A stretch of 16,632 nucleotides of DNA from Bacteroidetes bacterium UBA6661 (GTDB lineage Bacteria > Bacteroidota > Bacteroidia > AKYH767-A > OLB10): NCBI GenBank assembly GCA_002455375.1, contig DKKR01000079.1, forward strand, positions 1-16,632, in the 5' to 3' direction. Positions 1 to 6,218 of the stretch are shown here, one piece after another (positions within the stretch are counted from its first letter, which is position 1; each line of letters opens with the position of its first letter). The notes beneath the pieces were generated by a model that made no database searches, was not told the origin of the DNA, and saw only the letters and a list, made by a program, of their open reading frames with translations. The position numbers and the translations under genes are program-made.

Positions 1-2
1 AT

Positions 3-497
3 GAGACTGAAGTAATTCACCCACGAAATAATGCGAACACTAATAGTCCGGTGAAAGATTCACGCAATGTTGAAACAGCACCTGTTAAAAACAGCAGAGC
101 CGATCAGTTCTCTACACCACGAAATAATGGTGATGTAAAAGACAACTCAAATACTCCTGCTGCTTCTCCAGTGCGCAACAACAGTAAAAATGAAGTTAAT
201 CCGGAGTACAACAGTCCACGCAATACAGAAACTGTTCCTCCACGTAATTACGAAAGTAATCCACGCTACAACAACAATACTCCGGCAGAATCTCCAAGAA
301 GAAATATAGAGAGCAATCCACGCCATAACAGAAACAGCGAAACAGCTCCTCGTCAGGAACAAGCGCCACGTCAGGAAAGAGTAACACCTGCTCCACGTCA
401 GGAACGTAACTTCTCTGCGCCATCACAACCACGTCAGGAATCACGTCCACGACAAGAGTCAACTCCTTCCAGAAACAATTCACGCAACGGAAGATAA
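3..497 (+). CDS. C-terminal part of an Asn/Pro/Arg-rich low-complexity protein (5' end outside window)
   Basis: The reading frame is open from the first bases of the window (first full codon at 3), so the gene starts upstream; a GTG at 51 is in frame, but the same PRNN-type repeat composition continues before it, so I do not take it as the start. The visible 164 residues are almost entirely Asn, Pro, Arg, Ser, Glu and Thr, with recurrent PRNN, SPRN and NPRYN words and, near the end, five PRQE words. No Cys, no membrane segment and no catalytic motif is visible. The tail is probably disordered and basic. It ends 28 bp before the barrel gene on the same strand, so the two may be co-transcribed. 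I do not recognise the family; a long N-terminal domain outside the window could define it. Confidence 0.75.
   Translation, partial: ETEVIHPRNNANTNSPVKDSRNVETAPVKNSRADQFSTPRNNGDVKDNSNTPAASPVRNNSKNEVNPEYNSPRNTETVPPRNYESNPRYNNNTPAESPRRNIESNPRHNRNSETAPRQEQAPRQERVTPAPRQERNFSAPSQPRQESRPRQESTPSRNNSRNGR
346..459 (+). repeat. PRQE-coding degenerate tandem repeat
   Basis: Five copies of a word close to CCACGTCAGGAA lie within about 110 bp at irregular spacing and encode PRQE each time. Codon variants (CCTCGTCAGG, CCACGACAAG) show it is not a recent perfect expansion. It is part of the disordered tail of the partial protein. Confidence 0.7.
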
Positions 498-525
498 TTA
501 TCAGTAAACAACAATTAACGACATT

Positions 526-2025
526 ATGGATTATAGATTTAAAAGCATGCTTGCGGCATGCTTTTTTTTAACCGCAACAGCATTTGCACAGAACGAAAAT
601 GATGCGCTGCGCTACAGCATGCAACAAAACTTCGGCACTACTGCCCGCTCACTTAGTATGGGTGGAGCCTTTGGAGCTTTAGGTGCCGATTTTTCAAGCC
701 TTTCAATAAATCCGGCTGGCATTGCCGTTTATCGGAGAAGCGAATTTACATTCAGTCCTGTCTTACAATTCAGAAATAATGATGCTTCTTATTCAGGCAC
801 ATTAACCACCGACAACAGAGCCAATCTTGGTATTGGTAACCTTGGTTTTGTACTTGCATTTCCGCGCGAGAAAAAAACTTCGGGATGGATGGGAACATCA
901 TTAGGATTTGGTTACAACCGTATCAACTCATTCAGCGACAGGTTTGCTTTTGAAGGAATCAATAAAAATAATTCTATCAACGATTTTTTTGCAGAAATCA
1001 GCAATGGAATAAGCAAAGCTAATCTCTCCGGTGATGAAATGTATCAATTTGATGCCGGACTTGCATACAACAGCTATCTTACAAATCCGGTTGCCGATAG
1101 TAGCCTCATTGATCAATATCAGGGTGCCCTCTATAATGGAGATTTAAAACAAAAAGGTCTCATCACACGCACGGGTGCACAAGGTGAAATTGATATTTCT
1201 TTTGCTGCCAACTACGACAATAAAGTTTATCTTGGTGCAACCGTTGGTATTCCTTATTTCAGATATTCATCAACGGAAGTATATGAAGAATATGCACTTC
1301 AAAACACCATTAAAGACAGCCTGAGCGGTAAAACTTTCAAAAATTCAAAATACACACAAAAGCTTTCAACACAAGGTAATGGCGTGAACCTGAAATTAGG
1401 TGTCATTTTCAAACCTACTGACATGGTACGTTTAGGATTAGCCATACACACGCCAACATATTATGAAATGAATGATCAGTATTCTTCAAAAATTTATGCT
1501 AATTTTTCTGAAGGATATTTAGAAAACAAATCACCTGACGGACGATTTTCTTATAATCTTACCACACCTTTTAAAACCATTGCAAGTGTAGGATTGGTAT
1601 TTCTTGATCAGGGGCTGATTAGTGCAGACTACGAATTTTTAGATTATTCTGTGGCACGTTTCAACTCAAATGATTATAATTTTTCTGATGAAAACAGAGA
1701 TATCAAAAATCGTTTTGAGCAAGGTCATACTTTAAAGATTGGTGCAGAATACCGATATAAAGTTTTTAGTTTCAGAGCAGGAACTGTTATGCAGTCAAGT
1801 CCTTATGAAGGAGGAATAACTTACAAAGAAGGTAACCGTAGTGCAGTGAGCTACACCGGTGGCATAGGAATTAAAGGAGGAAACTTTTTTCTTGATTTAG
1901 GTTATTCTTTTACCAAAACAAGTGGCAATTATGCGCCTTACACATTAGCAGACGGCAGTGCGCCATCAGCATCTGTTGCTACCAAAATCAATCGCTTTAT
2001 GATGACTTTTGGTGCGAAGTTTTAA
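526..2025 (+). CDS. OmpP1/FadL/TodX-family outer-membrane beta-barrel protein
   Basis: The 499-residue product starts with a signal peptide (Lys/Arg start, hydrophobic LAACFFLTATAFA, likely cut before Gln22). It then shows the N-terminal block typical of Bacteroidota FadL-like proteins: ARSLSMGGAFGALG, SSLSINPAGIAVYRRSEF. In FadL this N-terminal segment forms the hatch. The rest is alternating polar/aromatic strands with Tyr-rich turns, and the chain ends in Phe, as outer-membrane barrels do. The size fits the family (about 400-550). Known members move hydrophobic compounds across the outer membrane; the substrate here cannot be told, and Bacteroidota homologues are sometimes labelled hemin receptor without proof. 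The gene follows the partial low-complexity gene by 28 bp and ends 6 bp from the convergent OmpH-like gene, with no obvious hairpin between them. Confidence 0.85.
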   Translation: MDYRFKSMLAACFFLTATAFAQNENDALRYSMQQNFGTTARSLSMGGAFGALGADFSSLSINPAGIAVYRRSEFTFSPVLQFRNNDASYSGTLTTDNRANLGIGNLGFVLAFPREKKTSGWMGTSLGFGYNRINSFSDRFAFEGINKNNSINDFFAEISNGISKANLSGDEMYQFDAGLAYNSYLTNPVADSSLIDQYQGALYNGDLKQKGLITRTGAQGEIDISFAANYDNKVYLGATVGIPYFRYSSTEVYEEYALQNTIKDSLSGKTFKNSKYTQKLSTQGNGVNLKLGVIFKPTDMVRLGLAIHTPTYYEMNDQYSSKIYANFSEGYLENKSPDGRFSYNLTTPFKTIASVGLVFLDQGLISADYEFLDYSVARFNSNDYNFSDENRDIKNRFEQGHTLKIGAEYRYKVFSFRAGTVMQSSPYEGGITYKEGNRSAVSYTGGIGIKGGNFFLDLGYSFTKTSGNYAPYTLADGSAPSASVATKINRFMMTFGAKF

Positions 2026-2031
2026 AAGCGA

Positions 2032-2598
2032 TTACTTTTTATTCAGTCCTTCAATCACACTTTGTGTAATATCAAGCGAATCGTTGGCTAATAAAATTCC
2101 GTTGCCACGCTGATAGCCGAAAACAAACTTAAAATTAGTTTGCTTATTCATGTCCTTTAAATAGCCAACTAAGTGTTTGTGCAAACTATCTTGCATGACA
2201 GCTTCTTCTTCAGTCAACTGATCGAGTAAATGGTTTTTATATTCAACCAACTGTTGTTGTTTGTGCCCTAATCTTTCTTCTTCTGCTCCACGTTGCTGAT
2301 CTGTCATGCTGGCACCACGTTTCTGGTAATTAACAATTTCACCTTCCAGTTCCTTGCCTTTGTTTTTCAGAATTACATCTATACTGTCTTGTTTCTTTTT
2401 TAGCGATTCACGAAGACTAATGTAATAATCGTAGTGCTCGAGTAAGGTATCTACATTTACAAAAACAATATCACCATCATTCATGGCAGTGGTAACACCT
2501 GCAGGAGCACAATTGCTCGTACAGCTGTTTACTTTGTAAAACAAATAAGCTACTGCCAGAGTAAGCAGTACACAGTAAATTAAAAGACCGTTTTTCAT
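2032..2598 (-). CDS. OmpH/Skp-like periplasmic coiled-coil protein
   Basis: The 188-residue product has an N-terminal hydrophobic segment (MKNGLLIYCVLLTLAVAYLF) that may be a signal anchor, then the Skp-like pattern: a short strand DIVFVNVDTLLEHYDYY, a long charged helix region rich in Lys, Glu and Gln (about residues 60-140, coiled coil), and a returning segment TNFKFVFGYQRGNGILLANDSLDIT. Skp/OmpH proteins are trimeric chaperones that hold unfolded outer-membrane proteins in the periplasm; membrane-anchored variants exist in Bacteroidota. I chose the ATG at 2598 and not the in-frame TTG at 2619 because a promoter -7 box at 2628-2635 would put the transcript start almost on the TTG. Three Cys near the membrane segment (KVNSCTSNC) are unusual; they could be a lipid or disulphide site but do not form a clean lipobox. 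Confidence 0.8.
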   Translation of the reverse strand: MKNGLLIYCVLLTLAVAYLFYKVNSCTSNCAPAGVTTAMNDGDIVFVNVDTLLEHYDYYISLRESLKKKQDSIDVILKNKGKELEGEIVNYQKRGASMTDQQRGAEEERLGHKQQQLVEYKNHLLDQLTEEEAVMQDSLHKHLVGYLKDMNKQTNFKFVFGYQRGNGILLANDSLDITQSVIEGLNKK

Positions 2599-2627
2599 TT
2601 TTTTAAGATAAAGATTCAAATAGCGTG

Positions 2628-2635
2628 CAAAGCTA
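2628..2635 (-). promoter_or_regulatory. Candidate Bacteroidota -7 box for the OmpH-like gene
   Basis: Read on the minus strand this is TAGCTTTG, an exact match to TAnnTTTG, 29 bp before the ATG. I see no TTG at the ideal distance upstream, so the -33 part is unsupported. Confidence 0.5.
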
Positions 2636-2727
2636 TCAAATTAGGCATATCAATGGTAAAACAAGTAATTAAACCAATACCAAAATCAAATTTTTACTGT
2701 CAAAATCTGCAATCAAAATACTTTTTC

Positions 2728-2735
2728 TATTTTCG
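2728..2735 (+). promoter_or_regulatory. Candidate -7 box for the acyltransferase gene
   Basis: TATTTTCG matches TAnnTTTG at all fixed positions but one and lies 6 bp before the ATG at 2742. That implies a very short or no leader; no -33 TTG is evident. Confidence 0.3.
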
Positions 2736-2741
2736 TGAAGT

Positions 2742-3671
2742 ATGCAAATCATTGAACCGGTCGAAAGGCACCTGCTGGAACAGGAGTTAAACAATGGCCG
2801 CTTTATCCGCAATGCCAACAATGGGAATAATAAGTTGTATGTGGTTACAGCTCATGATTCGCCTAACGTGCTGAAAGAAATTGGCAGGGTGCGCGAGCTT
2901 ACTTTCAGGGCTGCCGGTGGTGGCACCGGAAAAGCATTTGATTTAGATGAGTTTGACCTGATTGAAAATTGCTACAAACAACTTATAGTTTGGAATCCTG
3001 CCGACAAGGAAATTGTTGGCGGCTATCGTTTCATACGCTGTGCCGATGCAGCCACTGACCCACACAGTCAATTTAAATTAGCCACAACAGAGCTATTTCA
3101 TTTCACCGAAAAATTTATCAATGATTATTTTCCGCATACCATTGAATTAGGCCGTTCGTTTGTGCAACCACAATACCAACCTTCGGCTGATAACAGAAAA
3201 GGTCTTTTTTCGCTCGATAATTTATGGGACGGACTGGGTGCCATAGCCATTGATAATCCCGATATCAAATATTTTTTTGGGAAGGTGACTATGTATCTTC
3301 GTTTCAACCGTATTGCCAGAGATATGATTCTTGCCTTTATGCAACATTATTTTCCTGATACTGATAAAATGGTTTATCCGCATCATCCATTGCCGTCAGA
3401 AAATGATGTTAGTGGTTTTGTAGCAAGCCTAAAAAATCTTCCTTACAAAGAAGGACATCATATTCTGAATAAAAAAGTGCGCGAGCTTGGAGAAAATATT
3501 CCTCCGCTGTTTAACAGTTACATGAATCTTTCTGCTACAATGAAAACTTTTGGCACTGCCTTAAATCATGAATTTGGCGATGTGGAAGAAACCGGTATTT
3601 TAATTTCTATTGATGATATTTACGAAAGTAAAAAAGCCAGACATGTAAACACTTATCATCCGACACTTTAA
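2742..3671 (+). CDS. OlsB-like N-acyltransferase (GNAT fold, Acetyltransf_5 type)
   Basis: The 309-residue product resembles the hemolysin/OlsB group of N-acyltransferases. The markers are RVRELTFRAAGGGTGKAFD with the following acidic DEFD, the central strand LIVWNPADKEIVGGYRFI, and the diagnostic ELGRSFVQPQYQ, which matches the ELGRxxVxPxYR block of OlsB-type enzymes. OlsB moves a 3-hydroxyacyl chain from acyl carrier protein to ornithine; Bacteroidota relatives (GlsB) do the same with glycine to make glycine lipids. Which amino acid is used here cannot be read from the sequence. No PlsC-like O-acyltransferase partner lies in the window, so the second acylation would be encoded elsewhere. 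The enzyme should be cytosolic or membrane-peripheral; there is no signal peptide. Its stop codon overlaps that of the convergent lipoprotein gene in a shared TTAA. Confidence 0.75.
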   Translation: MQIIEPVERHLLEQELNNGRFIRNANNGNNKLYVVTAHDSPNVLKEIGRVRELTFRAAGGGTGKAFDLDEFDLIENCYKQLIVWNPADKEIVGGYRFIRCADAATDPHSQFKLATTELFHFTEKFINDYFPHTIELGRSFVQPQYQPSADNRKGLFSLDNLWDGLGAIAIDNPDIKYFFGKVTMYLRFNRIARDMILAFMQHYFPDTDKMVYPHHPLPSENDVSGFVASLKNLPYKEGHHILNKKVRELGENIPPLFNSYMNLSATMKTFGTALNHEFGDVEETGILISIDDIYESKKARHVNTYHPTL

Positions 3672-4639
3672 AACTGCACCTTACCGCTGCCATTAAAAAG
3701 TGTAGTAGTTGTAAACTGCAACCGGAATGGTGCATCGCAGAAATCAAATGTGTTTAATGCTTTTAATTTCACCGTACCGCTTGCTGCCTGATAGGTGCCT
3801 GATGCATTGCTGAATTCCACACAAACTTCACCGGGTGCAAGTGCTCCACTGCCACTTGCAGGACAATGTGCAGGATTAATTGTATAGTTCCCTGTCGGAG
3901 GATTGTTACCATAGAACGTAGCACGCAATTGCGAAGTTCCATTTAGCCCAGTTCCTGTAATACTTCTGGTGTTGGGATAAAGGTTAGCACTGCCATAGGA
4001 GTACAGAAAATAATTACTGTCTAATGAGTTGGCAAATGTGTTGGATGATGGGTTGCACTGATTAAAACTTACAACCACACTGTCAGGCTTGCTATAGCAA
4101 TGATCCTTGTGTGCATAAACTGTATAAACACCTTCGTTGCCGGGAATGGCATTGATGATTATTGGATTGGGTTGGGTTGAAGTAAATCCGGCAGGACCTG
4201 TCCAGATATATTCTACAGAATCGGTAATAGAATGTGCAAACAGATGAATCGTATCGTTGGTTTGAATGGTGGTAATATAATTAGCAAGAACATCTTCCGG
4301 ACGATCGCAAATTACAGTAACATAAAAAGAGTCAACATTACCTTTACAGAGTCCGTTGATGTCTGCACTTGCATAGTAATACCCCTCACTTAATGATGAA
4401 GATTCGGAGATGACAGGATTAAAGGTGTTGGCAACAAAACCATTAGGCCCTGTCCAGGAGTAGGTAGCACCTGTAAACAAAGTTGCCACTAAGCCAATGC
4501 TATCACCGGCAACAACTGTAGTATCGCCACTGATGTGCATCTCCATTGCCGGACAAGGCGGATTATCAGAACTTTTATCGTTATGACATGAGGTCACAAT
4601 GATTAGAGCGAAAACCAAAAAATAAAAAGTATTTCTCAT
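3668..4639 (-). CDS. Lipoprotein with two Ig-like/PKD-like domains
   Basis: The 323-residue product begins with a lipoprotein signal: a hydrophobic stretch and lipobox IVTSC, so Cys18 would be lipidated after LspA cleavage. Two similar Ig-like units follow, each with a YxWTGPxGF core (YSWTGPNGF and YIWTGPAGF) and a Tyr-rich return strand (EGYYYASA, EGVYTVYAHKDHC), at about residues 28-110 and 115-192. The last ~130 residues form a different beta-rich domain (start CNPSSNTF) with paired Cys, ending GSGKVQF. Such WTGP units are common in adhesin-like T9SS or surface proteins of Bacteroidota, but here there is no sorting domain, so surface display would go through the lipid anchor. No enzyme motif is seen; a binding role is inference. 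Confidence 0.75.
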   Translation of the reverse strand: MRNTFYFLVFALIIVTSCHNDKSSDNPPCPAMEMHISGDTTVVAGDSIGLVATLFTGATYSWTGPNGFVANTFNPVISESSSLSEGYYYASADINGLCKGNVDSFYVTVICDRPEDVLANYITTIQTNDTIHLFAHSITDSVEYIWTGPAGFTSTQPNPIIINAIPGNEGVYTVYAHKDHCYSKPDSVVVSFNQCNPSSNTFANSLDSNYFLYSYGSANLYPNTRSITGTGLNGTSQLRATFYGNNPPTGNYTINPAHCPASGSGALAPGEVCVEFSNASGTYQAASGTVKLKALNTFDFCDAPFRLQFTTTTLFNGSGKVQF

Positions 4640-4653
4640 TGTAAAAACGGATA

Positions 4654-4661
4654 CGAAACTA
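4654..4661 (-). promoter_or_regulatory. Candidate -7 box for the Ig-like lipoprotein gene
   Basis: On the minus strand TAGTTTCG fits TAnnTTTG with one mismatch, 14 bp before the ATG at 4639. It is back to back with the engB box at 4688, giving a compact divergent promoter region. Confidence 0.35.
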
Positions 4662-4687
4662 CATGATTCCGGTTGAAGATTAAAATT

Positions 4688-4695
4688 TACTTTTG
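4688..4695 (+). promoter_or_regulatory. Candidate -7 box for engB
   Basis: TACTTTTG is an exact TAnnTTTG match 15 bp before the ATG at 4711. The in-frame TTG at 4693 lies inside this box, which is why the ATG is preferred as start. Confidence 0.5.
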
Positions 4696-4710
4696 CCCTT
4701 GATTAAAATT

Positions 4711-5325
4711 ATGGAAATAAGTTCAGCAGAATTTGTTCAAAGCAATACAGATGTAAAAAAGTGCCCGGCTGACAGTTTGCCTGAATATGCATTTATCGGG
4801 CGAAGCAACGTAGGCAAATCATCACTCATCAACATGCTTTGCAATAAAAAAGGATTGGCCAAAACATCCTCCACACCCGGAAAAACACAATTGATCAATC
4901 ATTTTATCATCAACAAACAATGGTATCTGGTTGACTTGCCCGGATATGGATTTGCCAAAACTGCTCGTACCGAGCGCGAAAAATGGGACGGTATGATTCG
5001 CAATTACATGATTTACCGCAAAAATCTGATGTCTGTTTTTGTGTTGATAGATATCAGAATTGCGCCACAGCAAAAAGACCTTGATTTTATCAACTGGCTG
5101 GGCGAAAAAAATATTCCTTTCAGCATGGTTTTTACCAAAGCAGATAAACAAACACGTGCTAAAAACGATTTTTCTGTAAAGCAGTTTTGCGAGCAGTTAT
5201 ATAAAACCTGGGCAACATTGCCACCATATTTTGTAACTTCTGCCGAGACAAAAAGTGGCCGTCAGGAGGTATTGGATTATATTGATAGTATTAATCAGTC
5301 CTTTAAACTGAATGGCACACAATAA
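4711..5325 (+). CDS. engB: Ribosome biogenesis GTPase EngB (YihA/YsxC)
   Basis: The 204-residue protein is a typical single-domain TRAFAC GTPase of the EngB family. Visible motifs: G1 GRSNVGKS (residues 30-37), the G2 region TSSTPGKTQ (52-60), G3 DLPG (75-78, followed by the EngB-specific YGFAK), G4 TKAD (142-145) and G5 TSAE near residue 171. EngB acts in the cytoplasm in late assembly of the large ribosomal subunit. Length matches the family (about 195-210). It has its own promoter box and ends 11 bp before the convergent small-protein gene. The last 41 bp of the gene, including the stop, are copied at 10220-10260 as part of the flanking direct repeat; the gene itself is intact. Confidence 0.95.
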   Translation: MEISSAEFVQSNTDVKKCPADSLPEYAFIGRSNVGKSSLINMLCNKKGLAKTSSTPGKTQLINHFIINKQWYLVDLPGYGFAKTARTEREKWDGMIRNYMIYRKNLMSVFVLIDIRIAPQQKDLDFINWLGEKNIPFSMVFTKADKQTRAKNDFSVKQFCEQLYKTWATLPPYFVTSAETKSGRQEVLDYIDSINQSFKLNGTQ

Positions 5326-5336
5326 GAACGGAAAAG

Positions 5337-5717
5337 CTACTTTCCTGCATCTTGCCTATTGGTATTTTCAGTTGCATTAGCAACAGGCAACAGTTTAAAA
5401 TAAGTTGCTTTAAAACGGTTGTTTACCACTTCACCCTGAACTTCGGCTTTGCGAACAGCTACACAAAAACCATTGTCATCGTGCGGATGTCCGAATTCAA
5501 AAATCGAAACACCATCAACATACATCGCTTTACCATTAATGCGTACAGCCAAATCGCAGTCATTACCGGGTAAATCAAACTTACACTCACCACAAGTGGC
5601 TTCAACGCTCATCAACGCTTTTGATGAATCGGGTTTTGAAGCCAATTTAGAGGCCACCTGTGCCTGAACACTGAGAGAAAACATACCCAACAAGAATGAA
5701 AGAAATAAGTACTTCAT
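5337..5717 (-). CDS. Small secreted Cys-containing protein, DUF6370-like (left copy)
   Basis: The 126-residue product has a clear signal peptide (MKYLFLSFLLGMFSLSVQA, cut near Gln20) and a mature domain with four Cys and a His pair: C42xxC45, C54, HPH at 77-79 and C85. The blocks CGECKFDLPGNDCDLAVRI and GFCVAVRKAEVQGEV match my memory of the DUF6370 family of Bacteroidota; I could not check this. The Cys/His set would suit metal binding or two disulphides in the periplasm; no function is established to my knowledge. It is convergent to engB with an 11-bp gap. A second intact copy sits 4935 bp away, differing at one residue (Gly125 here, Val there), outside the conserved core. Which copy is ancestral is uncertain: this one sits next to intact engB, the other next to ileS. 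Confidence 0.8.
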   Translation of the reverse strand: MKYLFLSFLLGMFSLSVQAQVASKLASKPDSSKALMSVEATCGECKFDLPGNDCDLAVRINGKAMYVDGVSIFEFGHPHDDNGFCVAVRKAEVQGEVVNNRFKATYFKLLPVANATENTNRQDAGK

Positions 5718-5746
5718 GATATTCTATTGTTTAAAATGAAACACTA

Positions 5747-5754
5747 CAAATATA
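5747..5754 (-). promoter_or_regulatory. Candidate -7 box for the left DUF6370-like copy
   Basis: TATATTTG on the minus strand is an exact TAnnTTTG match, 29 bp before the ATG. It lies inside the direct repeat, so both copies carry it, but the -33 region falls at the repeat edge and differs between copies. Confidence 0.5.
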
Positions 5755-5777
5755 ACCAATTATATGGTGGGAATTTA

Positions 5778-6046
5778 TATACCTATTTCTATAATCTCCC
5801 ATGGCTTACGAATAGGTTTCTGTGATGATGATAGAAATAAAAACACTTTACGTTCCTCTTACATAAGTTTTAACTTCAGACAAAGAATTGCAGGTGGTTA
5901 TTAGGGATTATTATAACAACTGTATTATTTTATGTTGCGAAAGGAAGTTTACAGCAGCAAACTGAAGCGCAGAAATTAATAATTAAAGTTTTTTCTTTTT
6001 AATCGACATATTCCTTTTTCATCTACTTTAGCAAAGAGAAACAAAA
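5778..6046. other. AT-rich region without a recognisable gene
   Basis: No start-to-stop frame of convincing quality is present. One plus-strand frame reads hydrophobic residues (WLLGIIITTVLFYV) then LQQQTEAQKL up to a stop at about 6000 but has no start codon, so it may be a decayed gene end or chance. A weak -7-like box TACTTTAG lies at 6024-6031, 15 bp before the small ORF at 6047. Confidence 0.4.
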
Positions 6047-6157
6047 ATGAAAAGGTTTTTAATTAATAAAACAAAAAGGCACATTTTGCAAAATGGCGCA
6101 TTGTCCTTTTTATTTTTAGTTAGCAAATTTTTGTGTGGATGCACGGTTTGCGGATAG
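6047..6157 (+). CDS. Possible 36-residue small ORF ahead of the lipase-like gene
   Basis: ATG at 6047 follows the A-rich GAGAAACAAAA and a -7-like box (TACTTTAG, 6024-6031). The product has a Lys/Arg-rich start (MKRFLINKTKRH), a hydrophobic run (LSFLFLVSKFL) and a Cys-rich end (CGCTVCG), a layout like a tiny membrane peptide or lipopeptide. Within it, AAAAAGG at 6073-6079 can pair with CCTTTTT at 6105-6111, and its stop codon lies in the hairpin at 6152-6172. It may be a leader ORF for the downstream gene, a real small protein, or chance. Nothing beyond its layout supports translation. Confidence 0.3.
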   Translation: MKRFLINKTKRHILQNGALSFLFLVSKFLCGCTVCG

Positions 6158-6183
6158 AGTAAAATTCTATCCAAGTTTTTTTT
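6152..6183 (+). terminator. Short hairpin plus T-run before the lipase-like gene
   Basis: GGATAG (6152-6157) pairs with CTATCC (6167-6172) over a 9-nt loop, followed by AAG and eight T. The stem is only 6 bp, but the T-run fits an intrinsic terminator or attenuator. It ends 35 bp before the ATG at 6219, and no good promoter box lies between, so transcripts of the big gene may have to pass it. Confidence 0.4.
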
Positions 6184-6218
6184 CTTCTTCTAAGTCAAAC
6201 TTTTTAATCAACATCCAA

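Larger units (their letters stand above)
5285..5777. repeat. 493-bp direct repeat, left copy
   Basis: This segment is identical to 10220-10712 except for two single-base differences (one changes Gly125 to Val in the encoded small protein, one lies in its 5' leader). It runs from within the 3' end of engB, across the whole DUF6370-like gene and its -7 box, to the sequence GGGAATTTA. The flanks on both sides differ from those of the other copy. The period between copies is 4935 bp. Confidence 0.95.

Noticed and set aside
3668..3671. Overlapping stop codons of two convergent genes in TTAA
   Set aside because: This is a compact but common arrangement of convergent genes; nothing further is implied.
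5352..5667. Plus-strand frames of 72-73 codons over the DUF6370-like gene (and again at 10287-10602)
   Set aside because: They are antisense to a gene with a signal peptide and conserved Cys blocks, and they recur only because the segment is duplicated.
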